Assembly: GCA_002425405.1 (NCBI GenBank) | Contig: DIME01000133.1 | Span: 1-36,551 of the forward strand | Length of the DNA stretch: 36,551 nucleotides | Origin: Candidatus Accumulibacter vicinus | Lineage (GTDB): Bacteria > Pseudomonadota > Gammaproteobacteria > Burkholderiales > Rhodocyclaceae | Reading direction: 5' to 3' | Shown here: piece after piece, positions 17,240 through 24,702 of the stretch | How the letters are laid out: each line of letters starts with the position of its first letter | How positions within the stretch are numbered: the first letter of the stretch is position 1 | Notes under the pieces: model-generated | Database searches by the model: none | Seen by the model: the letters and a program-made list of their open reading frames with translations, nothing else | Told to the model about the DNA's origin: nothing | Translations under genes and position numbers: made by a program

Positions 17240-17331
17240 CGGCGGCCCGACTCGATCAGCCGGTCCACCAGAAACTCGGCGCGGCCCAGACCGTCGCGGT
17301 CGATCACCGCGTCCAGACTCTCCAACCGCCT
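17240..17331 (-). pseudogene. Fragment of pyruvate dehydrogenase E1 (aceE) N-terminus
   Basis: About 30 codons read LESLDAVIDRDGLGRAEFLV followed by DRLIESGRRA. This aligns closely in pattern with the N-terminal segment of AceE (a run like Leu-x3-Glu-x-Val-Ile-x3-Gly-x2-Arg-Ala-x-x-Leu-Ile-x-x-Leu). Similarity stops on both sides: before it lies the stop of the truncated nitroreductase, and after it the frame reads into low-complexity Ala/Gly/Arg sequence. No other part of aceE is present, so this is a stray fragment brought in by rearrangement. The match was made by eye and should be confirmed by a protein search. Confidence 0.45.
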
Positions 17332-17336
17332 TCCGC

Positions 17337-17738
17337 TCAGAGATGGCTGATGACGGTTTCCGCCGGCAGGTGCGACTTGGGCAGATTGACGTTGAAGTCG
17401 GCCTCACTACGATAGCCGAGTGCGACTATGGCCAGTGCGGTATAGCCGCGTTCGGCAAGATCGAGCGCCACATTGACTGCCGCCGGGTCGAAGCCATCCA
17501 TCGGGCAGGCGTCGATTTCCAGCGCCGCCGCGCCGAGCAACAGCGTGCCCAGGGACAGGTAGATCTGACGCTCCATCCAGGAACCCACATCCTGTAGTTC
17601 CTCGTGGTGCAGATCGACGTAGAAGCCGCGCGCTTTCTGCTGGCCGGCCCTGATCTCCGGGTTGGCGAAACGGCCATCGCGCTCCTCCTGCCCAAGGATC
17701 GCCGCCTGATGTGCCTCGTCGAGCCTTGTTCGTACGTT
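17337..17738 (-). pseudogene. 5'-truncated NfsB-like nitroreductase
   Basis: The frame encodes the C-terminal 60 percent of an oxygen-insensitive NAD(P)H nitroreductase of the NfsB type. It starts around ERDGRFANPEIRAGQQKARG and runs through SWMERQIYLSLGTLLLGAAA, LEIDACPMDGFDPAAV and GYRSEADFN to LPKSHLPAE at the end. The N-terminal 90-100 residues with the FMN phosphate-binding Arg/His-Ser region are missing. Going upstream, the frame meets an in-frame TGA at 17739-17741 with no usable start codon between, so it cannot make a normal protein. The missing part ends exactly where the similarly truncated LysR gene begins on the other strand, so one event removed both 5' ends. Confidence 0.8.
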
Positions 17739-18523
17739 TCACGCGTAGCCTGCGTCTGACTCAGGAAGGCGAGATCTTTCTCCAACATTGCCGGCAGGGT
17801 TTGCAGGCATTCGCCGACGGTCACAACCTGCTGGCCGACGGCGACGCCACCGTGCGTGGGACGATTCAGATTTCACTGCCCTCCGATCTCGGTCGCAATC
17901 TCATCCTGCCCTGGCTGGACGACTTTCAGGCCCGCCACCCGCAACTGCAGATGCGCGTGCAGCTCTCCGATCGCATCGCCGGCGTCTATCGGCAACCGAT
18001 CGACATCGCGTTGCGCTATGGCCTGCCGCCCGACTCAAGCTTGGTGGTATTGCCCGTCGCGCCGGACAACCGGCGCGTGCTCTGCGCTTCCCCAGCCTAT
18101 TTGGCGCGCACCGGTACGCCGAAGACGCCAACGGCATTGATCGGCCACAACTGCCTGTGCTATCTACTCGGCGACGCCATCCACGACCGCTGGCGCTTCG
18201 TACGTGGTGGCCGGGAAGAGTCGGTGCGGGTGCGCGGCAACCGCGTCTCCGACGACGGTGACGCCGTGCGGCACTGGGCGGTAGCCGGCCACGGCATCGC
18301 CTACAAGTCGGCGCTCGATGTCGCCGACAATTTGCACGCCGGCCGGCTGACGGCGCTATGCCCGGAGTGGCGGGGCGAAGCGGCGCCGCTCAATCTGGTC
18401 TGCGCCGACCGTCGGCAGATCAACCCCGCGGTGCGCGAACTGCGTGAGTTTCTCGCCGCGCGCTGCGCAGCGACGGTCTTGCCGCGGGACGCCGCGGTTG
18501 ATGTCGTCAATCGCCGGCCGTGA
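17711..18523 (+). pseudogene. LysR-type regulator lacking its DNA-binding domain
   Basis: The frame encodes a LysR-family effector-binding domain (about residues 40-250), with TIQISLPSDLGRNLILPWLD near the start, the PSDLG/ALRYG/AGHGIAYKS landmarks and a normal C-terminus. LysR similarity begins at FTRSLRLTQEGEIF, the end of the winged helix-turn-helix, so the first 50-55 residues including the recognition helix are gone. The GTG at 17711 has no convincing ribosome site and lies in the overlap with the truncated nitroreductase. In related bacteria a LysR gene is often divergent from the nitroreductase or oxidoreductase it controls. Here the divergent promoters and both 5' ends are lost. It cannot bind DNA in the usual way and is probably dead. 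Confidence 0.8.
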
Positions 18524-18744
18524 TTCCTCTGCGGCGGGGAATGCCTCGAGCGAAAGGGCAACATCGTCACCCAGTGGTCGCTTAAAGGGGGAGATGAACG
18601 GTTACGGCACGTTGCCGCCCTGACCAGCGGGGAGGACCGGAATCGGCGTCTCTGGATGCAACAACCACCTCTCCCCTCCCACACGCACGAGATCGTCCGC
18701 TCGCCATCCAAGCGCTGCGAGTGCCTGCCGCACGGTCCGACTGT
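18524..18744. other. Unassigned intergenic segment after the LysR remnant
   Basis: Minus-strand reading gives an open stretch of about 47 codons, ending at a TAA near 18602, that includes the runs TVRQALAALGWRADDLV and GGERWLLHPETPIPVLPAG. It has no start codon of its own and I do not recognise it. It may be the end of a lost gene, consistent with the scarred nature of this region. Confidence 0.25.
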
Positions 18745-19488
18745 TCAGGATGGCTGGCAGAAACGTGGACGCGTTGACCACTGCCGCAGTTGTGTGACCA
18801 GCATCGCCTGATAGGCTGCGATCGCGACCAGTTGAGCGTCGTCGTACTGGGCGATGACCCTGCTCATCTCCGGATGGCTGTTGCGTCGCTTTCCATCACG
18901 GATGTCGATCATCTGGCGCAGCAAGTACCTGTAATGCTGACCGGCGATCACAGGGTAGAATTTTTCGCTGTTGCCGTCTCCGTTTGGCTGGTGGCATTGA
19001 ACACATTCCTTGTCGTACAACACTTTGCCATAAGCAATCAGTTTGGTAGCATCGGGACCTTCATACTTGCCCGAATCACGCGGAACGCAGAGCGTTCCAA
19101 TATACGCCGCGACGTCCGCCAGTGCCTGCGCACCAGCCAGTTTGCTGGCAAACGGATACATCGTCGGGTTGTCGCGCAATCCGGAGCGAATGTCGGCCAA
19201 CTGCTTGATGATGACAGTCGGGTGCTGGCCCGCCAACTGGGGAATGCTGCCATGTGGATTGCCGACGCCCTGCGGCAGGTGGCAAGCCTCACAGTAAGTC
19301 TTGTAGTCCGCCTCGCCCGCCTTGGCATTCCCTTCGAGCCGCAAGGCCTTGTTCTTCTCGGGATTGTCCTGCATGTTCCACTTGTAGTTCTTGGACTCGA
19401 TACCGGCGGGATTGGCCGCGGGTGCTCCGGCCAGTGCGCAGGCGGCGGCCAACGAAAGAGTGACAGCAACGGTCAATACCTTGTACAT
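18745..19488 (-). CDS. Diheme cytochrome c (c4-like), periplasmic
   Basis: This 247-residue exported protein has a signal peptide (MYKVLTVAVTLSLAAACALA) and two haem-attachment motifs, CEACH and CVQCH. Each sits in a class I cytochrome c domain, with likely axial Met residues in NPTMYPFAS and NSHPEMSRV. This is the layout of cytochrome c4 and related periplasmic electron shuttles. The ATG at 19488 has GAGAGGAG nine bases upstream. The last dozen residues after AAYQAMLVTQLRQ read WSTRPRFCQPS, unlike the short C-terminus usual in this family, so the tail may come from foreign sequence joined to the gene. It could serve an oxidase or a respiratory nitrogen-oxide pathway; the neighbours do not say which. 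Confidence 0.85.
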   Translation of the reverse strand: MYKVLTVAVTLSLAAACALAGAPAANPAGIESKNYKWNMQDNPEKNKALRLEGNAKAGEADYKTYCEACHLPQGVGNPHGSIPQLAGQHPTVIIKQLADIRSGLRDNPTMYPFASKLAGAQALADVAAYIGTLCVPRDSGKYEGPDATKLIAYGKVLYDKECVQCHQPNGDGNSEKFYPVIAGQHYRYLLRQMIDIRDGKRRNSHPEMSRVIAQYDDAQLVAIAAYQAMLVTQLRQWSTRPRFCQPS

Positions 19489-19587
19489 GGGGTCGTCTCC
19501 TCTCAGCAATCTTCTTATGAAGTCGCATTCCAGACGGCAAATGGACCCTGGGCAGTTTCCGCCATTACTGCCAGCGGGTCAAGGACC
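19489..19587. other. Cytochrome c upstream region
   Basis: This holds the ribosome-binding site and presumably the promoter of the minus-strand cytochrome gene. No clear -35/-10 pair or regulator site was recognised. The IS5-type remnant begins at its right edge. Confidence 0.3.
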
Positions 19588-19740
19588 AGCCTTGTCCAAC
19601 GTGGTATGAGCCGGAGCTTCTGCTGGCGCATCAAGTCATGGCGACGTATCGCCACATGCCACAACCAACTCGCCGAGCGTTTCGCTTCCTTCATCGCCCT
19701 CGCCGCATCCGTCATTTGGCTCGCTTGTATGTCAACACAC
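19588..19740 (+). pseudogene. C-terminal remnant of an IS5-family transposase
   Basis: The plus-strand frame reads VQRGMSRSFCWRIKSWRRIA, then TCHNQLAERFASFIALAASV and IWL. This matches the conserved C-terminus of IS5-group DDE transposases (pattern Val-Glu-Arg-x-Phe-x-Arg-x-Lys-x-Trp-Arg-Arg-Ile-Ala-Thr-Arg-Tyr-x-x-Leu-Ala, then a hydrophobic stretch ending Ile-Trp-Leu), including the last catalytic Glu region now changed to Gln. There is no upstream transposase domain, and several key residues are altered. It is a dead fragment. Its first 30 bases recur near 12561. Confidence 0.6.
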
Positions 19741-19906
19741 TCCAGAGTTCTCCCAATCAGATCCAAGCTTGACGGCCATGCATCGGCCACCATACACTTT
19801 TGAGCCGCTTATACTCCAGTTCCTGGCACGGCGGTCGACAAGCGGCGGTTTGGCAAGCTGACTTCATCGACGATTTCCTTGAACTTTCGCGAGGCGCAGC
19901 CAGCCC
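19741..19906 (+). promoter_or_regulatory. Region upstream of sdaA
   Basis: No gene is seen. TTATACT at about 19809-19815 could be a -10 for sdaA. GAGG occurs about ten bases before the sdaA ATG. A TGGCACG run near 19826 resembles a sigma-54 -24 half, but no TTGC follows at the right distance. Confidence 0.25.
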
Positions 19907-21145
19907 ATGAAATCCCTGCAGGAACTCTACCGTGTCGGTCTCGGCCCGTCGAGCAGCCACACCATGGGGCCACGTTTTGCCGCCATCGCGTTCAAGGCCG
20001 CCAACCCGATGGCGGCACGCCTGCGCGTCACGCTCTACGGTGCCCTGGCTGCCACCGGCCGCGGTCACCTCACTGATCTGGCGGTCAGCGTACCGTTCTT
20101 TCCGACACCGGTGGACATCGTCTGGCTGCCCGATCGATCCTTGCCTCTTCACCCCAATGGAATACAGTTCGAGGCGCTCGACGCTGTGGGCAGTGTCCTG
20201 ACCAGACGCGTCGTTTACTCGGTGGGCGGCGGCGCGCTGCTCGACGAGAACGGTCAGCCCGACGGCGGCGACGAGGTTTATCCCCATGCCAGCATGCTGG
20301 AGGTTCTTGAACAGGCTGAACGCGAGGGACTGAGCATCTGGGAAATCGTCGAACGCCACGAAGGGCCGGCCATCTGGCGCTATCTGTGCCGCGTCTGGAC
20401 GAGCATGCAGAAGACTATCGCGACCGGTTTGAACGCTGAAGGACGTCTGCCGGGGACGCTGAACGTGTCGCGCAAGGCTTCGGCCTATCACGCCCGCGCG
20501 CAGAGCCTCGCCGGCTACTTCGGCCAAACGGCCTTGCAGTTCGCCTACGCGCTGGCCGTATCGGAAGAGAATGCGGCCGGTGGCGAGGTGGTCACCGCGC
20601 CGACCTGCGGCGCCTGCGGCGTGCTCCCCGCGGTGCTGTTTTTCCTGCAAGGGCACGCGCACTTGTCGGACGAAAAGATTTGCCGCGCGCTGGCGACGGC
20701 CGGGATGATCGGCAACCTCGTCAAGCGCAACGCGTCGATTTCGGGGGCCGAAGTCGGCTGCCAGGGCGAAGTCGGAACCGCCTGTGCGATGGCGGCCGGC
20801 GCCGCGACTCAACTCCTGGGGGGGTCGGTGCGGCAGATCGAGTATGCGGCAGAGATGGGGCTGGAGCATCATCTCGGCCTGACCTGTGACCCGATTGGCG
20901 GCTATGTGCAGATTCCCTGCATCGAGCGCAACGCCGTCGCCGCCGTCCGCGCCGTCGACTGCGCTGCCTACGCCCTGCTTTCCGACGGCCACCACATCGT
21001 TTCCTTCGACGAGGTGGTCCGCACCATGTGGGAAACGGGCTGCGACATGAAGGCAAGTTATCGGGAGACCGCACGCGGCGGTCTGGCCAAGATCCACGCG
21101 CTACGCAAGAAAGGCGCCAGCAGCTTCAGCGGCATGGGTAGCTGA
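19907..21145 (+). CDS. sdaA: L-serine ammonia-lyase (iron-sulfur, single chain)
   Basis: SdaA deaminates L-serine to pyruvate using an oxygen-sensitive [4Fe-4S] cluster. The 412-residue product combines the beta domain (VGLGPSSSHTMGPRFAAIAF near the N-terminus) and the alpha domain, as in single-chain bacterial enzymes. Cluster-binding cysteines are visible in TAPTCGACGVLPAVL, LTCDPIGGYVQIPCIERN and nearby GCQGEVGTACAMAAGA. The start at MKSLQELYRVG is natural and the length fits the shorter single-chain form. It is not closely linked to its upstream neighbours, which are decayed, and is followed after about 160 bases by a hemoglobin gene. Confidence 0.95.
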   Translation: MKSLQELYRVGLGPSSSHTMGPRFAAIAFKAANPMAARLRVTLYGALAATGRGHLTDLAVSVPFFPTPVDIVWLPDRSLPLHPNGIQFEALDAVGSVLTRRVVYSVGGGALLDENGQPDGGDEVYPHASMLEVLEQAEREGLSIWEIVERHEGPAIWRYLCRVWTSMQKTIATGLNAEGRLPGTLNVSRKASAYHARAQSLAGYFGQTALQFAYALAVSEENAAGGEVVTAPTCGACGVLPAVLFFLQGHAHLSDEKICRALATAGMIGNLVKRNASISGAEVGCQGEVGTACAMAAGAATQLLGGSVRQIEYAAEMGLEHHLGLTCDPIGGYVQIPCIERNAVAAVRAVDCAAYALLSDGHHIVSFDEVVRTMWETGCDMKASYRETARGGLAKIHALRKKGASSFSGMGS

Positions 21146-21244
21146 GCATCCGCGGCATCTGGGAGCACCGGCAGGGCAACTGCTCGGCCACCCGGACAAC
21201 GGCATCTGCATCCAAACGCGGACGTGACGCGTAAGGTGGCTAGG

Positions 21245-21267
21245 TGGTCGCCCTCCGCAGGCGACCA
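21245..21267 (+). other. Hairpin in the leader of the truncated hemoglobin gene
   Basis: TGGTCGCC and GGCGACCA form a perfect eight-base-pair stem with a seven-base loop, ending about 36 bases before the ATG. There is no T-run, so it is not a simple terminator. It may shape the mRNA leader or terminate sdaA transcription weakly. Confidence 0.4.
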
Positions 21268-21303
21268 TCGGACAATGCCTATTTGCCCACGGAGGATTTC
21301 CCG

Positions 21304-21741
21304 ATGAAACTGACTCACTCCCTACTCGCCGCCCTTCTGGCGACCGCCTTGACCACACCGGCACTGAGCGAAGAATCGCCAACGTTGTACAAACGCCTCG
21401 GAGGCTACGACGCTCTGGCGGCGGTGACCGACGATTTTCTCGGTCGACTATTGCCCGACCCAAAACTCGGTCGGTTTTTCGTCGGACACAGCAGCGACTC
21501 GCTCAATCGCATTCGCGGCGAGATCATCGACTTCTTGTGTGTGGTCAGTAAGGGACCCTGCTCCTACAGCGGTCGCGACATGAAAAAAGCCCACGGGGGA
21601 CTGAAAATCACCGATGAGGACTGGGACATCTCGGTCAAGGCGTTGAGCACAACGCTCGACAAGTTCAAGGTACCCGCAGTCGAGCGAAAGGAAGTGCTGA
21701 CGGCTGTTTCGGGGTTGAAGGGCGATATCGTCGGGCGCTGA
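21304..21741 (+). CDS. Exported group I truncated hemoglobin
   Basis: The mature part is a 2-over-2 truncated hemoglobin. YKRLGGYDALAAVTDDFLGR marks helices A-B, LGRFFVGHS the CD/E region, and MKKAHGGLKITDEDWD contains the proximal His. Group I proteins bind O2 and NO and can detoxify NO. The 145-residue precursor begins MKLTHSLLAALLATALTTPA, then LS before EESPTLY: a clear Sec signal peptide, so the protein should act in the periplasm. The ATG at 21304 has GGAGG about ten bases upstream; the frame is open upstream but lacks family similarity. Two Cys residues (FLCVVSKGPCS) could form a disulfide there. The NAD(P)-binding protein gene follows after 25 bases. Confidence 0.9.
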   Translation: MKLTHSLLAALLATALTTPALSEESPTLYKRLGGYDALAAVTDDFLGRLLPDPKLGRFFVGHSSDSLNRIRGEIIDFLCVVSKGPCSYSGRDMKKAHGGLKITDEDWDISVKALSTTLDKFKVPAVERKEVLTAVSGLKGDIVGR

Positions 21742-21766
21742 TCGCGCTCCAGGACGGCAACCGGCC

Positions 21767-22426
21767 ATGGCGGGGACGAGCGGGGCGGTGGTGGTGACCG
21801 GGGGAACGGGTTACCTTGGTACGCGCCTGGTCGAGCAATTGCTGAAGCGCGGGCACCGGGTCAGACTGCTGGTGCGCCGCTTGGCAACCGGACGCGTTGC
21901 TCCCGGTGCCGAAACCGTGATCGGTAACGCGCTCGATAGCGAGTCGATCGCCACTGTCTTGCAGCCAGGCGACACCCTCGTCCACCTGGTCGGTACGCCG
22001 CACCCCAACCCGACCAAAGCGGCCGAATTCGAGGCCGTCGATCTTGCTTCGATCCGCGCCGCGGTCAGCGCTGCGTCGCGCCTGTCGGTAGCCCACCTGG
22101 TATACGTCAGCGTCGCACAGCCGGCGCCGGTAATGCGCGCCTATGTCGCCGCCCGGGCAGCCGGCGAGGCGGCGATCGCGCGTAGCGGCGTGCGTGCGAC
22201 CATCCTGCGTCCCTGGTACGTCATCGGCCCAGGGCACCGCTGGCCGATCATGCTGGCACCACTCTATACCCTGGCGGCATGCGTTCCGCGCTGGCGTCCG
22301 ACGGCCGGTCGCCTGGGACTCGTCACCCTGGAACAGATGACGCAGGCGCTGCTTCGTGCCGTCGAGGAGCCCCCGGCAACGACGTTGGCCATCGTCGAGG
22401 TGCCGGAAATCCGCCTTTCACGCTGA
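21767..22426 (+). CDS. NAD(P)-binding Rossmann-fold protein (atypical SDR)
   Basis: This 219-residue protein begins with the dinucleotide-binding motif VVVTGGTGYLGTRLVEQLLK, followed by LLVRR for NADP-type recognition, DTLVHLVGTPHPNP at the end of beta-4, and LVYVSVAQPAPVMRAY in place of the classical SDR Ser-Tyr-Lys centre. It ends with RATILRPWYVIGPGHRWP. It resembles the NAD(P)H-binding proteins of the atypical SDR group (NmrA/NDUFA9-like). No Tyr-x3-Lys is apparent, so catalysis is doubtful. It is likely cotranscribed with the hemoglobin gene upstream and ThpR downstream. Its substrate is unknown. Confidence 0.82.
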   Translation: MAGTSGAVVVTGGTGYLGTRLVEQLLKRGHRVRLLVRRLATGRVAPGAETVIGNALDSESIATVLQPGDTLVHLVGTPHPNPTKAAEFEAVDLASIRAAVSAASRLSVAHLVYVSVAQPAPVMRAYVAARAAGEAAIARSGVRATILRPWYVIGPGHRWPIMLAPLYTLAACVPRWRPTAGRLGLVTLEQMTQALLRAVEEPPATTLAIVEVPEIRLSR

Positions 22427-22436
22427 ATCCAAAGTC

Positions 22437-23015
22437 TTGCACTCACCGCACAATTCCCAGTCACCCTCGTCGGCGCAGGATGGCCCCAGATACGCGCGCC
22501 TGTTCCTCGCGCTCTGGCCGGCGAATGGAGAAAACTCGGCGCTCCTCGGCTATCAGCAGCAATGGTTGTGGCCGAAGGGATCATCCCCCGTCCCGGCCGA
22601 GCGGCTGCACCTGACCCTGCACTTCATCGGCGCCATCGAGCGCCCGCGCCTCGAAGCCGTGAGCACCGGGCTGCAGGTGGCAATGACCCCTTTCGAGCTG
22701 CATCTGACGCAGCCTGCGATCTGGCCTCGCGGCCTCGCGGTGCTGCAGGCAAGCGCCGTCCCCGAGGCACTGAAGGAACTGCATTGCCGCCTTGGCGAAG
22801 CGCTGCAGGCACTGGCCCTGCCGGTCGAGTCGCGGCCTTTTCGCCCGCACGTGACGCTGGCCCGACGCGCTGCCGGAAGCATCGCGCCCGCCGCCGCGCC
22901 GGCACTGCTCTGGCAGATCGGCAGCTACGTGCTGGTCGAGTCCTTGCCGGGCGCCGCTGGTGGCTACCGGATCCGGCGCCGTTACCCCTATTTGCCTGCG
23001 GGACCAGCCGCCTGA
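22437..23015 (+). CDS. thpR: RNA 2',3'-cyclic phosphodiesterase ThpR (2H family)
   Basis: ThpR/LigT enzymes open RNA 2',3'-cyclic phosphates and have weak reverse ligase activity. The two H-x-T-x motifs are present: HLTLHFIG at about residue 55 and HVTLARRA at about residue 140. The N-terminal strand ARLFLALWP and the C-terminal YRIRRRYPY are also typical. Length from the TTG at 22437 is 192 residues. The start is uncertain: a GTG at 22356 inside the preceding gene is also open, and neither has a good ribosome-binding site. The domain itself begins near RYARLFLAL. The two genes are tightly linked and probably cotranscribed. Confidence 0.85.
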   Translation: MHSPHNSQSPSSAQDGPRYARLFLALWPANGENSALLGYQQQWLWPKGSSPVPAERLHLTLHFIGAIERPRLEAVSTGLQVAMTPFELHLTQPAIWPRGLAVLQASAVPEALKELHCRLGEALQALALPVESRPFRPHVTLARRAAGSIAPAAAPALLWQIGSYVLVESLPGAAGGYRIRRRYPYLPAGPAA

Positions 23016-23037
23016 TGCCTCCGCACCACCTTTTGCC

Positions 23038-24702
23038 TCACAATTCGCGCTTCGCGAGCAGATTGCGGACATGCGCTCCGGCCCGGATCGCCAGGGCCTC
23101 GATGGTCAGCGATGGCGATTCGCCGCCGCCGCTGCTCGGGAACACACTCGCGTCGACAATGAATAGATTGCGCCAACGGTGGCTACGGCAGTCCTTGTCC
23201 ACCACCGAATGACGCGCATCGCTCCCCATCCGGCAGGTGCCGAAAACATGCGTGGCGTTGAATGTATCGTAAGTGCCGAATTCCTCGAAGGGCTTTGCGG
23301 TCCCGGCCGCCTGCAGGATTTCCCGGCACTTGCCGGCCATGAACACCAGGCGACGCAGCTCGAGCTCGTCAATGCGGCTATGGATGCGCGCCAGCGCCAG
23401 GCCATGGGCGTCACGAGCGTGCGGGTCGAGGTCGATATAGGTGCCGTCGTTGGGTAGAAACTCACCGACGGACGCCACCGAGAGAACCCTGCCAAAACTG
23501 TTGCGCATGGCCGCACGATGCGCGCGCCCCCAGCCGCTGGCCACCCTGCGTGCATAGTTGATGGGTCCGGCCAAGTCCATTTCCGCCATGCCGACACTGA
23601 AGCGCACGCCGCCCGGAATACCGGGAATGGCATCCGGAGCGTTGAAATCCCAGCAAATGCCGTCCGACGGCACGCCGCGGTGGCTGCCCAGGGCGTCCGG
23701 ATGCAAGGCGCTGCTGGCCCAGGCCAGGGTTTCCATGAAATGGCGGCCCACCTGACCGGACTCGTTGGCCAGGCCTTGCGGCGCATGGGCATTGGCGCTG
23801 GCCAGCAACAAGCGGGGTGTCTGCACCGCCCCGCAGGCGAGCACCAGCGCGCGCGGTCGCAGCGAGTGCTCGGTACCGTCGGCGTCGACCCAGCTGACCC
23901 TGGCGACGCGATCGCCATCTCCAGGCACGATGGCCGTGACATGACATCGCGCCAGCACCGTACAGCGTCCGCTGGCCTGCGCCTGGGCGACGAAGGTGAC
24001 ATCTGCGCTACCCTTGTCGGCGCGCGGGCAACCGCGGGCACATTGACCACAGTAGTTGCAGCCGGGCCGGCCCTGCCAGGGTTCGGAAAGGATTGCCAGA
24101 GAATTTGGCGACCAGCTCATGCCCAGCCTGGCGCAGGCGCTGCCGATGCGCTGGCTGGCGTAGCTATGCGCGTGGGGGGGCAGTGGATAGGCCCGGCTGC
24201 GCGGGCGATGGCGATCATGCAATGGGCCGGCAACGCCGATCAGGTACTCCGCCTCGACGTAGAAACGTTCCAGTTCGCCGTAGGCAATCGGCCAGTCGGC
24301 ACCGACGCCGAAGCGGCTGGCCATGCGCATCGCCGCCGGATGGAGGCGGTGCGCTTCGCCGACGAAATGCAGGGTGCTGCCCCCCACGCCACGGACGTGC
24401 TGGTATTTCAATGCCCGCCGGGTGTCGCCGGCAGCCTGACCGAGATTATGGTTCCACGATCGCAGCTGCGCCCATTGTGGGTTCAGGGCCTGCATCTGCG
24501 CGAAGGTGTACGCGTGGCGGTATTCCTTCCCCTCCGGAAAGGCATGCTGCTCCCAGTCCGGCAGGTGCAGGCGGTTTTCACGGACCGGGTCATACCAGGG
24601 TCCGGACTCCAGTACCAGAACGCGTACGCCGCGACTGGCCAGAGCCCATGCGCAGGCTGCGCCGCCGGCGCCGGCGCCGACAATGACCACATCCGCGTGC
24701 AT
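23038..24702 (-). CDS. GMC-family flavoprotein oxidoreductase
   Basis: This 554-residue FAD enzyme belongs to the glucose-methanol-choline family, nearest to the gluconate 2-dehydrogenase/sorbosone-type membrane-linked dehydrogenases. Visible: the FAD-binding motif VVIVGAGAGGAACAWALASR; the second FAD contact HVRGVGGSTLHF; a Cys-rich insert GCNYCGQCARGCP; and a C-terminal active-site region NATHVFGTCRMGSD, with FIVDASVFPSSGGGESPSLT carrying a conserved catalytic His/Asn-type position. The Cys insert looks like an iron-sulfur binding stretch, which several dehydrogenases of this group carry. Its ATG shares one base with the stop of the upstream Tat-signal gene, so the two form a transcription unit. 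The substrate is not known. Confidence 0.88.
   Translation of the reverse strand: MHADVVIVGAGAGGAACAWALASRGVRVLVLESGPWYDPVRENRLHLPDWEQHAFPEGKEYRHAYTFAQMQALNPQWAQLRSWNHNLGQAAGDTRRALKYQHVRGVGGSTLHFVGEAHRLHPAAMRMASRFGVGADWPIAYGELERFYVEAEYLIGVAGPLHDRHRPRSRAYPLPPHAHSYASQRIGSACARLGMSWSPNSLAILSEPWQGRPGCNYCGQCARGCPRADKGSADVTFVAQAQASGRCTVLARCHVTAIVPGDGDRVARVSWVDADGTEHSLRPRALVLACGAVQTPRLLLASANAHAPQGLANESGQVGRHFMETLAWASSALHPDALGSHRGVPSDGICWDFNAPDAIPGIPGGVRFSVGMAEMDLAGPINYARRVASGWGRAHRAAMRNSFGRVLSVASVGEFLPNDGTYIDLDPHARDAHGLALARIHSRIDELELRRLVFMAGKCREILQAAGTAKPFEEFGTYDTFNATHVFGTCRMGSDARHSVVDKDCRSHRWRNLFIVDASVFPSSGGGESPSLTIEALAIRAGAHVRNLLAKREL

Noticed and set aside
18524..18744. IS21-type element end after the LysR remnant
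   Set aside because: The GGGGGAGATGAACGGTTACG run only loosely recalled IS21 flanks. No istA or istB coding sequence or terminal repeat pair is present.
19826..19841. TGGCACG before sdaA as a sigma-54 promoter
   Set aside because: The -24 half is perfect, but no TTGC or GC occurs at the -12 spacing.
19757..21097. Long minus-strand open frame of 446 codons opposite sdaA
   Set aside because: It lies antisense to a complete, motif-rich serine dehydratase. Its translation has no recognisable domain and is rich in residues expected from GC-rich antisense reading.
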